From positions 10,001-74,000 of the forward strand of contig RQOL01000562.1 in assembly GCA_013076295.1 (NCBI GenBank): a stretch of 64,000 nt of DNA, given 5' to 3'. This DNA is from Sanderia malayensis. Lineage: Eukaryota > Cnidaria > Scyphozoa > Semaeostomeae > Pelagiidae. Made by a program: the position numbers and the translations under genes. Position 1 is the stretch's first letter. Every line of letters starts with the position of its first letter. This document shows, piece by piece, positions 1 through 12,627 of this stretch. The notes beneath the pieces are model-generated. The model made no database searches, had not been told where the DNA came from, and saw only the letters and a program-made list of their open reading frames with translations.

Positions 1-2052
1 TTGTGAACAATTATTTCAAGGTATTTCCTTTATTCAATTGTTTTTGGCTTTAAATAGCACGAGTTTGTTTTGTTACCTCACGTTTTCTTTCGGCTCGAGG
101 GCCTAACCAAAACAGGAAGACAATTTTGATTTTCTCGGGTCGTTCTGGGCCGATTTTCTCCATTTAAACTTTCGATAACTGTTTATTTACACGAGAACTA
201 AAGTTAATGGCTTTGTTTTTTTTGTTTTGTTGATTTTCCTCTGTTTTTGGACAGTTTTAGCCGAGATTGGGTTTTGCTGGAAACACGAAATTTTCACGCA
301 ACACGCGTGTGTTTTGCATTTGCGAAAATTAAATTTTAACCTGCCCAAACTTTGTTTTTTTCACCCAAATACTTTCGATTAATGTTCGCCAAGCTATTAG
401 CTTCATTTTGATATTTTCGTGGGTTGTAGGACAAAAATTGGCCACGTTAATTCAATTTGAAAGTTGGTGAATCGTGTTTAAATGCTATTTTTTTCACGGG
501 TTTGATTTCACGGCTATTTTTGATGAAGAAAATCATGTCTTGGACTTCAAAATGTACAACTAAAATTGCGAAAAGCTTTTCATATGCACCCAAATACTTT
601 CGATATTTATTTGCCAAGGTATTTGCTTCATGCTGTGTATTTGAGTTCAAATGGACAAATTTTGACCAAGTTAGGGGAATTTTTGTGTTTTTAAAGTTGG
701 CTGATGAATAAATTTTTTCACGGCTTTGTTGTTGGGCTCCACTAAATACTCCCTTAAATTTCAAAACAACACTGTTAAGAAAAGTGAATATTTTTATCGG
801 ATTCGCTGTTTCCTTAGCTACAGTTTGATATATTTTTTATTACAGATTGAGTTTAAATTTTCCAGGATTGATTAAATTTTTGAAGGCAACTTTTTTCTTC
901 AAACTTCACACTGAAGCTATCAACTTTCGGAAGCGGCTTTCAGGGGGGCAGCGTGGGCGCCGGGCGGTCGCGTGGCAGGGGGAAGATTCGACCTCCCACC
1001 TTTACTTTCTTTAGAAATGTGGCGTCGTGTGTATTGTAGGGTATGCATTGTAGGGTATGTATTGTAGGGTATGTATTGAGGGTATGTATTGTAAGGTATG
1101 TATTGTAGGGTATGTATTGTAGGGTATGTATTGTAGGTATGTATTGTAAGGTATGTATTATAGGGTATGTATTGTAGGGTATGTATTGTAGGGTATGTAT
1201 TGTAGGGTATATGTATGTAGTATTGTAGGGTATGTATTGTATGGTATGTATTGTAGGGTATGTATTGTAAGGTATGTATTGTAGGGTATGTATTGTAGGG
1301 TATGTATTGTAGGGTTTGTATGGTAGAGTATGTACTGTAGGGTATATATTGTAGGGTATGTAGTGTAGGGTATGTATTGTAGGGTATGTAGTAGTATGTG
1401 TGTATGTAGGGTATGTATTGTAAGGTATGTATTGTAAGGTATGTATTGTAGGGTATGTATTGTAGGGTTTGTATTGTAGGGTATGTTATGTAGGGTATGT
1501 ATTGTAGGGTATGTATTGTAGGGTATGTATTGTAGGGTATGTATTGTAGGGTATGTATTGTAAGGTATGTATTGTAGGGTATGGGGTATGTATTGTAAGG
1601 TATGTATTGTAGGGTATGTATTGTAAGGTATGTATTGTAGGGTATGTATTGTAGGGTATTGTGTAGGTATGTACTGTAGGGTTTGTATTGTAGGGTATGT
1701 TTGTAGGGTATGTATTGTAGGGTATGTATTTTAGGGTATGTATTGTAGGGTATGTATGTATGTATCGGCATGAGCGGCAGCGAATGCAGCGCGCGATTAA
1801 GCTTTGTCTACTTGACGGGCTCCGGGGAGGGAGCGAAGCGACCGAACCCGGCTCATGTATGTATGTGTATGTATGTATGTTATGTATGTATGTATGTATG
1901 TAGGTATGTATGTTGTATGTATGTATGTATGTATGTATGTATGTATGTATGGGCATGAGCGGAGCGAATGCAGCGCGCGAAGCGCGCCAACACATTAAAC
2001 TTTTGTTGCTTCGGGGGCTCCGGGAAGCGAGCGTAGCGAGTGCCCCGGCTAG
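1..2052 (+). mobile_element. Helitron-like element 0 (type A), 3' part, cut by window edge
   Basis: This copy enters the window in mid-body; its first bases correspond to about 28577 in element 10, which it closely resembles. The A body runs to about 1029, then the 14-bp minisatellite. A first terminal module (about 1768-1853) has lost one arm of its GC hairpin: GCGCGCGA joins directly to TTAAGC. An (ATGT)n tract (about 1854-1950) and a complete terminal module ending GCCCCGGCTAG at 2052 follow. The next element starts at 2053 with no intervening base. No protein function is seen. Confidence 0.7.
1031..1767 (+). repeat. 14-bp minisatellite of element 0
   Basis: Tandem GGGTATGTATTGTA with many one-base variants and several 12-13-bp units. 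The irregular units suggest either a decaying tract or local base errors. Confidence 0.9.
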
Positions 2053-3487
2053 TCTATATACTAATCTACGTCGACACGTGACCCGCCGACTCTAAACAAT
2101 GGTCTATTGTTTCTTGAACAATCGACGTTCGACCAATGGGATCAAAGGAATTTCGTTGTGATCAAAAAGGCTTTTTTCCTGGGGGTCAATAAGGGTGCAA
2201 ATTGGTATCAAAATGATCGCTGCATTGCGCTGATCACAGTAAAGCTTTCCGCTAAGTTCTACTCCAAACGGTTCGGGAGTTATGGCCCATTTTGTGTTCC
2301 GACTTTCTAGAAAGTTCCGAGGACGGAGTTAATGAGATGCAAAACGAGCAAGGAGAAGCACGTGTTTTTTTAGTTGAACGGGCGGCAAGTTGCTCGGATT
2401 TAAACGTGAATACGTGCCGGAAATCAATTGTAAAGACGTGTCAATTGTTGTCAAGACCTGTGGAGACAATTGGTGAACAATTATTTCAAGGTATTTCCTT
2501 TATTCAATTGTTTTTGGCTTTAAATAGCACGAGTTTTGTTTGTTTAGCCTCACGTTTCTTTCGGCTCGAGGGCCTAACCAAAACACGAAGACAATTTTGA
2601 TTTTCTCGGGTCGTTCTGGGCCGATTTTCTCCATTTAAACTTTCGATAACTGTTATTTACACAAGAACTAAAGTTATATGGCTTTGTTTTTTTTGTTTTG
2701 TTGATTTTCCTCTGTTTTTGGACAGTTTTCGCCGAGATTTGGTTTTGCTGGAAAACACGAAATTTTCACGCAACACGCGTGTGCATTCGCGAAAATTAAA
2801 TTTTAACCTGCCAAAACTTTGTTTTTTTCACCCAAATACTTTCGATAAATGCTCGCCAAGCTATTAGCTTCATGTTGATATTTTCGTGGGGTGTGTAGGA
2901 CAAAAATTGGCCACGTTAATTTAATTTGAAACTTGGTGAATCGTGTTTGAAATGCTATTTTTTGCAAGGGTTTGATTTCACGGCTATTTAAATCATGTCT
3001 TGGACTTCAAAAATTTACAACTAAAATTGCGAAAAGCTTTTCATATGCACCCAAGTACTTTCGATATTTATTTGCCAAGGTATTAGCTTCATGCTGGTGT
3101 AATTTGAGTTCAAATGGACAAATTTTGACCAAGTTAGGGGAATTTTTGTGTTCTTAAAGTTGGCTGATGAACAAATTTTTTCACGGCTTTTGTGTTGGGC
3201 TGCACTAAATACTCTCTTAAAATTCAAAACAACACTGTTAAGAAATGTGAATATATTTATCGGATTCGCTGTTTCCTTAGCTACAGTTTTGATATATTTT
3301 TTATTACAGATTGAGTTTAAATTTTCCAAGATTGATTTAATTTTTGAAGGCAACTTTTTTTTTCAAACTTCACACTGAAGCTAGCAACTATCGAAGCGGC
3401 TTTCAGGGGGGCAGCGTGGGCGCGGGGCCTTGGCAGGGGGGAAGATTTGACCTCCCACCTTTCCGTTCTTTAGAAATGTTGCGTCGA

Positions 3488-4160
3488 AGTATGTATTGTA
3501 GGGTATGTATTGTAGGGTATGTTTTGTAGGGTATGTATTGTAGGGTTTGTATTGTAGGGTATGTATTGTATGGTATGTATTGTAGGGTATGTATGTAGGG
3601 TATGTATTGTAGGGTATGTATTGTAAGGTATGTAGTGTAGGGTATGTATTGTAGGTATGTATTGTAGGGTATGTATTGTAGGGTATGTATTGTAGGGTAT
3701 GTATTGTAGGGTATGTTATGTAGGGTATGTATTGTATGTTATAGGGTATGTATTGTAGGGTATGTATTGTAGGGTATGTATTGTAAGGTTAAGGTATGTA
3801 TCGTAGGGTATGTATTGTAGGGTATGTATTGTAGGGTATGTATTGTAAGGTATGTATTGTAAGGTATGTATTGTAAGGTATGTATTGTAGGGTATGTATT
3901 GTATGGTATGTATTGTAGGGTATGTATTGTAAGGTATGTATTGTAAGGTATGTATCGTAGGGTATGTATTGTAGGGTATGTATTGTAGGGTATGTATTGT
4001 AGGGTATGTATTGTAGGGTATGTTATGTAGGGTATGTATTGTAGGGTATGTTTTGTAGGGTATGTATTGTAGGGTATGTATTGTAGGGTATGTTATGTAG
4101 GGTATGTATTTTAGGGTATGTATTGTAGGGTATTATTGTAGGGTATGTATTGTAGGGTAT
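3488..4160 (+). repeat. 14-bp minisatellite of element 1
   Basis: GGGTATGTATTGTA tandem repeat with AGGTATGTATTGTA and GGGTATGTTATGTA variants. It passes directly into (ATGT)n at its right end. Confidence 0.9.
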
Positions 4161-4347
4161 GTATGTATGTATGTATGTATGTATGTATGGGCATGAGCGG
4201 CAGCGAATGCAGCGCGCGAAGCGCGTCAACCAGATTAAGCTTTGTTTACTTGACGGGCTCCGGGGAGCGCGCGAAGCGCGTCAACCAGATTAAGCTTTGT
4301 TTACTTGACGGGCTCCGGGGAGGGAGCGAAGCGACCGAACCCGGCTC

Positions 4348-4490
4348 ATGTATGTATGTATGTATGTATGTATGTATGTATGTATGTATGTATGTATGTA
4401 TGTATGTATGTATGTATGTATGTATGTATGTATGTATGTATGTAGGTATGTATGTATGTATGTATGTATGTATGTATGTATGTATGTATG
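4348..4490 (+). repeat. (ATGT)n microsatellite
   Basis: About 36 tetranucleotide copies with a single GTAGGTA interruption, lying between two terminal modules of element 1. Open frames over it (MYVC or HTYI repeats) are artefacts. Confidence 0.95.
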
Positions 4491-4593
4491 GGCATGAGCG
4501 GGAGCGAATGCAGCGCGCGAAGCGCGCCAACCACATTAAACTTTTGTTGCTTCGGGGCTCCGGGAAGCGAGCGAAGCGAGTGCCCCCGGCTAG

Positions 4594-7366
4594 TCTATAT
4601 ATACTAATCTACGTCGACACGTGACCCGCCGACTGTGAACAATCGCCATTGTCTTTTGAACAATCGACGTTCGAACAAACAATGGGATCAAAGGAATTTC
4701 GTTGTGATCAAAAAGGCTTTTTTCCTGGTCAATAAGGGTGCAAAATGGTACCAAAATGATCGCTGCATTCCGCTGATCACAGTAAAAGCTTTCCGCTAAT
4801 TTCTACTCCAAACGGTTCGGGAGTTATGGCCCATTTTGTGTCCGTCTTTCTAGAAAGTTCCGAGGAGGCAGTTAATGAGATGCAAAACGAGCAGGGAGAA
4901 GCACGTGTTTTTTTGGTTGAACGGGCGGCAAGTTGCCCGGGTTTAAACATGAATAGGTGCCGGAAATCAATTGTAAAGACGTGTCAATTGTTGTCAAGAC
5001 CTGTGGAGACAATTGGTGAACAATAATTTCAAGGTATTTCCTTTATTCAATTGTTTTTGGCTGAAAATAGCACGAGTTTTGTTTTGTTTAACCTCACGTT
5101 TTTCTTTCGGCTCGAGGGCCTAACCAAAGTTTTGATTTTCTCGGGTCCTTCTGGGCCGATTTTGTCCATTTAAGCTTTCGATAACTGTTTATTTAGACAA
5201 GAACTAAAGTTATATGGCTTTGTTTTTTTTGTTTTGTTGATTTTCCTTTGTTTATGGACAGTTTTAGCCGAGATTTGGTTTTGCTGGAAAACACGAAATT
5301 TTCAAGCAACACGCGTGTGTTTTGCATTGGCGAAAATTAATTTTTTACCTGCCAAAATTTTGTTTTTTTCACCCAAATACTTTCGATAAATGTTCGCCAA
5401 GCTATTAGCTTCATTTTGATATTTTCGTGGGTTCTGTAGGACAAAAATTGGACACGCTAATTGAATTTGAAAGTTGGTGAATCGTGTTTGAAATGCTATT
5501 TTTTGCACGGGTTTGATTTCAGGGCAATTTTTGATCAACAAAATCATGTCTTGGACTTCAAAATGTACAACTAAAATTGCGAAAAGCTTTTCAAATGCAC
5601 CCAATTACTTTCGATACTTATTCGCCAAGGTATCAGCTTCGTGCTGGTGTAATTTGAGTTAAAATGGACAAATTTTGACCAAGTTAGGGGAGTTTTTGTG
5701 TTTTTAAAGTTGGCTGATGAATAAATTTTTCCACGGCTTTTGTGTTAGGCTGCACTAAATACTCTCTTAAAATTCAAAACAAAACTGTTAAGAAATGTGA
5801 ATATATTTATCGGATTCGCTGCTTCCTTAGCTACAGTTTGATATACTTTTTATTACAGATTGAGTTTAAATTTTCCAAGATTGATTAAAATTTTGAAGGC
5901 AACTTTTTTTTTCAAACTTCACACTGAAGCTATCAACCTTCGGCTTTCAGGGGGGCGGCGTGGGCGCGGGGCGGTCGCATGGCAGGGGGGGAAGATTCGA
6001 CCTCCCACCTCTACATTCTTTATAAATGTTGCGTTGTGTGTATTGTAGGGAATGTATAGTAGGGTATGTTATGTAGGTTATGTATTGTAGGGTATGTATT
6101 GTCGGGTATGTATTGTAGGGTATGTATTGTAGGGTATGTATTGTAGGGTATGTATTTTAGGGTATGTATTGTAGGGTATGTATTGTAAGGTATGTACGGT
6201 AGGGTATGTATTGTAGGGTATGTATTGTAAGGTATGTATTGTAGGATATGTATTGTAAGGTATGTATGGTAGGGTATGTATTGTAGGGTATGTATTGTAG
6301 GGTATGTTATATAGGGTATGTATAGTAGGGTAGGTATTGTAGGGTATGTATTGTAAGGTATGTATTGCAGGGTATGTATTGTAGGGTATGTATTGTAGGG
6401 TATGTATTTTAGGGTATGTATTGTAGGGTATGTATTGTAAGGTATGTATGGTAGGGTATGTATTGTAGGGTATGTATTGTAAGGTATGTATTGTAGGGTA
6501 TGTATTGTAAGGTATGTATGGTAGGGTATGTATTGTAGGGTATGTATTGTAGGGTATGTATGTAGGGTATGTATTGTAGGGTATGTATTGTAGGGTATGT
6601 ACTGTAGGGTTTGTATTGTAGGGTATGTATTGTAGGGTATGTATTGTAGGGTATGTATTGTAGGGTATGTATTGTAGGGTATGTATTGTAGGGTATGTAT
6701 TGTAGGGTTTGTATTGTAGGGTATGTATTGTAGGGTATGTATTGTAGGGTATGTATTGTAGGGTATGTATTGTAGGGTATGTTATGGGGTATGTATTGTA
6801 GGGTATGTATTGTAGGGTATGTATTGTAGGGTATGTATCGTAGGGTATGTATTGTAGGGTATGTTATGTAGGGTATGTATTGTAGGGTATGTATGAATGT
6901 ATGTATGGGCATGAGCGGTAGCGAATGCAGCGCGCGAAGCGCGCCAACCAGATTAAGCTTTATCTACTTGACGGGCTCCGGGGAGGGAGCGAAGCGACCG
7001 AACCCGGCCCATGTATGTATGTATGTATGTATGTATGTAGGTATGTAGGTATGTATGTATGTAGGTATGTATATATGTATGTATGTATGTATGGGCATGA
7101 GCGGGAGCGAATGCAGCGCGCGAAGCGCGCCAACCAGATTAAGCTTTGTTTACTTGACGGGCTCCGGGGAGGGAGCGAAGCGACCGAACCCGGCCCATGT
7201 ATGTATGTATGTATGTATGTATGTATGTATGTAGGTATGTATGTATGTATGTATGTATGTATGGGCATGAGCGGGAGCGAATGCAGCGCGCGAAGCGCGC
7301 CAACCACATTAAGCTTTTGTTGCTTGGGGGCTCCGGGAAGCGAGCGAAGCGAGTGCCCCCGGCTAG
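4594..7366 (+). mobile_element. Helitron-like element 2 (type A)
   Basis: It starts TCTATATATACTAATCTACG immediately after the CTAG of element 1 and ends CCCCCGGCTAG at 7366. The A body (4594 to about 6038) is collinear with element 1. Three terminal modules are present, at about 6907, 7093 and 7264, separated by (ATGT)n tracts with GTAGG variants. The last module carries the terminal CTAG. Confidence 0.75.
6039..6893 (+). repeat. 14-bp minisatellite of element 2
   Basis: Tandem GGGTATGTATTGTA, about 60 units, with variants GGTATGTATGGTA and GGGTTTGTATTGTA. Confidence 0.9.
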
Positions 7367-8847
7367 TCTATATATAATAAAATGTGATCACACGTGACCC
7401 GCCGACTCTAAACAATGACATATTGTTTCTTGAACAATCACCATTGTCTTTTGAACAATCGACGTTCTACCAAACAATGGGATCAAAGGGATTTCGTTGT
7501 AATCAAAAAGGCTTTTTTCCTGGGGGTCAATAAGGGTGCAAATTGGTATCAAAATGATCGCTGCATTGTGCTGATGACAGTAAAGTATGTGGCTAATTTC
7601 TACTCCAAGCGGTTCGGGAGTTATGGCCCATTTTGTGTTCCGACTTTCTAGAAAGTTCCGAGGACCGAGTTAATGAGATGCAAAACGAGCAGGGAGAAGC
7701 ACGTGTTTTTTTAGTTGAACGGGCGGCAAGTTGCTCAGATTTAAACGTGAATACGTGCCGGAAATCAATTGTAAAGACATGTCAATTGTTCTCAGGACCT
7801 GTGGAGACAAAGTGTGGACAATTATTTCAAGGTATTTCTTTTATTTCATTGTTTTTGGCTGAAAATAGCACGAGTTTTGTTTTGTTTAACCTCACGTTTT
7901 TCTTTCGGCTCGAAGGCCTAACCAAAACAGGAAGACAATTTTGATTTTCTCGGTCGTTCTAGCCGATTTTCTCCATTTAAACTTTCGATAACTGTTTATT
8001 TACACAAGAACTAAAGTTATCTGGCTTTGTTTTTTTTTTTGATTTTCCTCTGTTTTTGGACAGTTTTAGCCGAGTTTGGATTTTGCTGGAAAACACGAAA
8101 TTTTCAAGCAACACGCGTGTGTTTTGCATTTGCAAAAATCATTTTTTAACCTGCCAAAACTTTGTTTTTTCACCAAAATACTTTCGATAAATGTTCGCCA
8201 AGCTATTAGCTTCATGTTGATATATTCGTGGGTTCTGTAGGACAAAAATTGGCCACGTTAATTTAATTTGAAACTTGGTGAATCGTGTTTGAAATGATAT
8301 TTTTTGCAGGGGTTTGATTTCACTGCCAATTTTGGTCAAGAAATCATGTCTTGGACTTCAAAAATTTACAACTAAAATTGCGAAAAGCTTTTTCATATGC
8401 ACCCAAATACTTTCGATATTTATTTGCCAAGGTATTAGCTTCATGCTGCTGTAATTTGAGTTCAAATGGACAAATTTTGACCAAGTTAGGGGAATTTTTG
8501 TGTTCTTAAAGTTGGCTGATGAATAAATTTTTTCACGGCTTTTGTGTTGGGCTGCACTAAATACTCTCTTAAAATTCAAAACAACACTGTTAAGAAATCT
8601 GAATATATTTATCGGATTCGCTGTTTCCTTAGCTACAGTTTGATATATTTTTTATTACAGATTGAGTTTAAACTTTCCAGGATTGATTAAATTTTTGAAG
8701 GCAACTTTTTTTTTCAAACTTCACACTGAAGCTATCAACTTTTGAAGCGGCTTTCAGGGGGCGGCAGCGTGGGCGCGGGGCGATCGCATGGCAGGGGGGA
8801 AGATTCGACCTCCCACCTTTACTTTCTTTAGAAATGTGGCGTCGTGT

Positions 8848-10236
8848 GTATTGTAGGGTATGTATTGTAGGGTATGTATCGTTGGGTATGTATTGTAGGT
8901 ATGTATTGTATTGTATGTATTGTAGGGTATGTATTGTAGGGTATGTATTGTAGGTATGTATTGTAAGGTATGTATCGTAGGGTATGTATCGTAGGGTATG
9001 TATCGTAGGGTATGTATTCTAAGGTATATATTGTAAGGTATGTATTGTAGGGTATGTATTGTAAGGTATGTATCGTAGGGTATGTATCGTAGGGTATGTA
9101 TTCTAAGGTATGTATTGTAAGGTATGTATTGTAAGGTATGTATTGTAAGGTATGTATTGTAGGGTATGTATTGTAGGGTATGTATTGTAAAGTATGTATT
9201 GTATAGGTATGTATTGTAAGGTATGTATCGTAGGGTATGTATTGTAGGGTATGTATTGTAAGGTATGTATTTTAGGGTATGTATTGTAGGGTATGTATTG
9301 TAGGGTATGTATTGTAGGGTATGTATTGTAAGGTATGTATTGTAGGGTATGTATTGTAGGGTATGTATTGTAAAGTATGTATTGTAAGGTATGTATGGTA
9401 TGTATCGTAGGGTATGTAGTAGGGTATGTATTGTAAGGTATGTATTTTAGGGTATGTATTGTAGGGTATGTAATGTAGGGTATGTATTGTAGGGTATGTA
9501 TTGTAGAGGTATGTATTCGTAGGGTATGTTATGTAGGGTATGTATTGTAGGGTATGTATTGTAGGGTATGTTATGTAGGGTATGTATTGTAGGGTATGTA
9601 TTGTAAGGTATGTATTGTAGGGTATGTATTGTAGGGTTTGTATTGTAGGGTTTGTATTGTAGGGTATGTATTGTAGGGTATGTATTGTAGGGTATGTATA
9701 GTGGGTATAGTAGGGTATGTATTGTAAGGTATGTATCGTAGGGTATGTATTGTAGGGTATGTATTGTAGGGTATGTATTGTAGGGTATGTATTGTAGGGT
9801 ATGTATTGTAGGGTATGTATTATAGGGTATTATGTAGGGTATGTATTGTAGGGTATGTATTGTAGGGTATGTATTGTAGGCTATGTATCGTAGGGTATGT
9901 ATTGTAGGGTATGTATTGTAGGGTATGTTATGTAGGCTATGTATCGTAAGGTATGTATTGTAGGGTATGTATTGTAGGGTATGTATTGTAGGGTATGTAT
10001 TGTAGGGTATGTATTGTAGGGTATGTATTGTAGGGTATGTATTGTAGGGTATGTATTGTAGGGTATGTATTGTAGGGTATGTTATGTAGGGTATGTATTG
10101 TAGGGTATGTATCGTAGGGTATGTATTGTAGGGTATGTATTGTAGGGTATGTATTGTAGGCTATGTATTGTAGGGTATGTTATGTAGGGTATGTATTGTA
10201 GGGTATGTATCGTAGGGTATGTATTGTAGGGTATGT
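8848..10236 (+). repeat. 14-bp minisatellite of element 3 (longest)
   Basis: About 1.39 kb, close to 100 units of GGGTATGTATTGTA. It includes ...TATCGTA units and repeated higher-order blocks of variants, for example the TATCGTAGGG/TATTCTAAGG series around 8960-9110. Confidence 0.9.
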
Positions 10237-10365
10237 ATGTATGTATGTATGTATGTATGTATGGGCATGAGCGGTAGCGAATGCAGCGCGCGAAGCGCGC
10301 CAACCAGATTAAGCTTTATTTACTTGACGGGCTCCGGGGAGGGAGCGAAGCGACCGAACCCGGCT

Positions 10366-10525
10366 CATGTATGTATGTATGTATGTATGTATGTATGTAT
10401 GTATGTATGTATGTATGTATGTATGTATGTATGTATGTATGTATGTATGTATGTATGTATGTATGTATGTATGTATGTATGTATGTATGTATGTATGTAT
10501 GTATGTATGTATGTATGTATGTATG
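10366..10525 (+). repeat. Perfect (ATGT)40 microsatellite
   Basis: 160 bp of uninterrupted ATGT between the CCCGGCTC of one terminal module and the GGGCATGAGCG of the next. It is the longest pure tract in the window, which suggests recent expansion. Confidence 0.97.
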
Positions 10526-10547
10526 GGCATGAGCGGGAGCGAATGCA

Positions 10548-10562
10548 GCGCGCGAAGCGCGC
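10548..10562. repeat. Perfect GC hairpin (example of terminal module)
   Basis: GCGCGC-GAA-GCGCGC, a 6-bp perfect stem with a 3-base loop. The same hairpin, or a base-paired variant of it, lies at the same place in nearly every terminal module of the array. Confidence 0.85.
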
Positions 10563-11427
10563 CAACCACATTAAGCTTTTGTCGCTTGGGGGGCTCCGGG
10601 GAGGGAGCGAAGCGACCGGGCCCCCGGCTAGTAATCATAAAATTGTACATCACGTGACCGGCCGACGTGAACAATGGGCTATTGTTTCTTGAACAATGGA
10701 CGTTCGAAAAACAATGGGATCAAAGGAGCGGGCTTTGCCAGTCAAAGGCTTTTTTTCTGGCGGTCAATAAGGGTGCAAATTGGTATCAAAATGATCGCTG
10801 CATTGTGCTGATGAAACTAAAGTTTTCCGCTAATTTCTAACCCCAGCGGTCGAGAGTATGGCCCATTTTGTGTTCCGACTTCTAGAAAGTTCCGAGGACC
10901 GAGTTAATAGATGCAAAACGAGCAGGGAGAAGCACGTGTTTTTTTCGTTGAAGGGGCGGCAAGTTGCTCGGGTTTAAACGTGAATACCTGCTGGAAATCA
11001 ATTGTAAAGACGTGTCAATTGTTGTCAAGACCTGTGGAGACAATTGGTGGACAATTATTTCAAGGTATTTCCTTTATTCCATTGTTTTTTGCTTTAAATA
11101 GCACGAGTTTTGTTTTGTTTCACCTCACGTTTTTCTTTCGGCTCGAGGGCCTAACGAAAACGTGAAGACAATTTTGATTTTCTTGGGTCGTTCTGGGCCG
11201 ATTTTCTCCATTTAAACTTTCGATAAGTGTTTATTTACACGAGATCTAAAGTTATCTGGCTTTGTTTTTTTTTGTGTTGTCGATTTCCCTCTGATTTTGG
11301 ACAATTTTGGCCGAGTTTGCATTTTGCTGGAAAACACGAAATTTGCATGCAACACGCGTGTGTTTCGCATTCGTGAAAATTAAATTTTAACCTGGCAAAA
11401 CTTTGTTTTTTTCGCCCAAATACTTTC

Positions 11428-11985
11428 ACCAACATTGAAAGTACCCTACAATACATACCCTACAATACATACCCTACATAACATACCCTACAATACATAC
11501 CCTAAATAACATACCCTACATAACATACCCTACGATACATACCCTACAATACATACCCTACAATTCATACAATGTGTAGACATTGATACATGGCATTACA
11601 TATTAACATTAACATACTTACTATAGATACTATACATAAATATATACATCAATACATACCCAATATACTATATATAAATATTATACATAATATACATACC
11701 TTACATACATAGCCTACATACATACATACATACATACATACATACCCTACATACATACCCTACATACATACATACATACATACATACATACATACATACA
11801 TGAGCCGGGGAGGGAGCGAAGCGACCGAGCATTGTAAGTGGGGTGGAAAGGGGCATGAGCATCAGCGAATGCAGCGCACGTCTGCATGTTCATCTACCTG
11901 ATCAGCAGAGCGTATACTTTAAGGATAATGGAAGGGTCGAACAATTACAAAACATCAATGAAAAAATGTCATTGAATAGTGTCAT
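11428..11985 (-). repeat. Inverted minisatellite/(ATGT)n block inserted in element 4
   Basis: At 11442 the sequence becomes (TACAATACATACCC)n, the reverse complement of the array minisatellite. A degenerate AT-rich stretch (about 11570-11700) and (CATA)n to about 11800 follow. Then TGAGCCGGGG, an inverted terminal end, meets a forward GAGGGAGCGAAGCGACC. Unrecognised filler (about 11880-11985) precedes the return of the A body. It replaces roughly 17 bp of body sequence. This is the only reverse-oriented piece of the array. Confidence 0.8.
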
Positions 11986-12627
11986 AGCTATTAGCTTCAT
12001 GTTGATTTTTTCATGGGGTGTGTAGGACAAAAATTGGCCACGTTAATTTAATTTGAAAGTTGGTGGATCGTGTTTTAAATGCTATTTTCTTCACGGGTTT
12101 GATTTCAGAGCTATTTTTGATCAACAAAATCATGTCTTGGACTTCAAAAATATACAACTAAAATTGCGAAAAGCATTTCAAATGCACCCAATTACTTTCG
12201 ATACTTATTTGCCAAGGTATCAGCTTCATGTCGGTGTAATTTGAGTTAAAATGGACAAAGTTTGACCAAGTTAGGGGAATTTTTGTGTTTTTAAAGTTGG
12301 CTGATGAATAAATTTTTTCACGGCTTTTGTCTTGGGCTGCACTAAATATTCGCTTAAAATTCAAAACAACAATGTTAAGAAATGTGAATATTTTTATCGG
12401 ATTCGCTGTTTTCGTAGCTACAGTTTGATATAATTTTTATTAGAGATTGAGCTTAAATTTTCCAGGATTGATTAAATTTTTGAAGGCAACTTTTTTTTCA
12501 AACTTCACACTGAAGCTATCAACCTTCAGCTTTCAGGGGGGCGGCAGGTTGGGCGCTGGGCGGTCGTTTGCCAGGGGGGAAGATCCGACCTCCCACCTTT
12601 ACTTTCTTTAGAAATGTTGCGTCGTAG

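Larger units (their letters stand above)
2053..4593 (+). mobile_element. Helitron-like element 1 (type A)
   Basis: The 5' end reads TCTATATACTAATCTACG, followed by CACGTGACCCGCC. The A body runs to about 3487, with blocks shared by all A copies: an AATGGGATCAAAGG box, CACGTGTTTTTTT, ACACGCGTGTGTTTTGC, and a CTTCACACTGAAGC box near its end. The minisatellite follows, then a terminal module repeated twice without intervening (ATGT)n (about 4190-4347), a long (ATGT)n tract, and a final module ending CCCCCGGCTAG at 4593. Helitron-like termini are inferred from the hairpin plus CTAG and the TC start; no transposition protein is encoded. Confidence 0.75.
7367..10631 (+). mobile_element. Helitron-like element 3 (type A)
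   Basis: The 5' end reads TCTATATATAATAAAATGTG, followed by CACGTGACCCGCC; the variant after the first ten bases is shared with elements 4 and 5. The A body runs to about 8847. The minisatellite is the longest in the window, followed by a module, a perfect 160-bp (ATGT)40 tract, and a terminal module with an intact hairpin (GGGGGCTCCGG pairing with CCGGGCCCCC) ending GGCTAG at 10631. Confidence 0.75.

Noticed and set aside
447..764. - strand frames in the A body (68-105 codons, SSANFKNTKIPLTW peptide)
   Set aside because: Present on the strand opposite to another open frame, with ends that vary between copies. Best explained by AT-rich, stop-poor copied DNA.
920..1771. Long - strand frames with TLQYIPYNTYPTIH repeats, here and over every minisatellite (up to 342 codons)
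   Set aside because: The 14-bp unit has no stop on the - strand in any frame, and 14 is not a multiple of 3, so all three frames read the same 14-residue rotation. They are repeat artefacts, with no conserved start or non-repeat domain.
2120..2160. Pol III B-box-like GTTCGACCAA near the 5' end of A elements (SINE-like origin)
   Set aside because: The final C of the B-box consensus is missing, no A-box lies at the right distance, and the ends do not look like a SINE tail.
2292..2600. Frame of about 102 codons recurring in A bodies (also near 7633, 25597, 28390, 31447)
   Set aside because: It recurs because the DNA was recently copied. Other A copies break it by frameshift or stop, it starts on non-conserved sequence, and I recognise no domain.
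3488..4160. CRISPR-like array
   Set aside because: Units are contiguous 14-mers without unique spacers, in a eukaryotic genome with introns.
6039..6893. Minisatellite as telomeric or interstitial telomere DNA (GGG every 14 bp)
   Set aside because: The unit is not a TTAGGG-type variant, lies inside transposons, and is followed by non-telomeric DNA on both sides.
8848..10236. G-quadruplex forming tract
   Set aside because: GGG runs are separated by 11 bases, and many units have only GG; loops are too long for a confident call.
10309..10692. MYVC and HTYI repeat frames on both strands
   Set aside because: They are translations of (ATGT)n and its complement, joined to terminal-module sequence; they are not genes.
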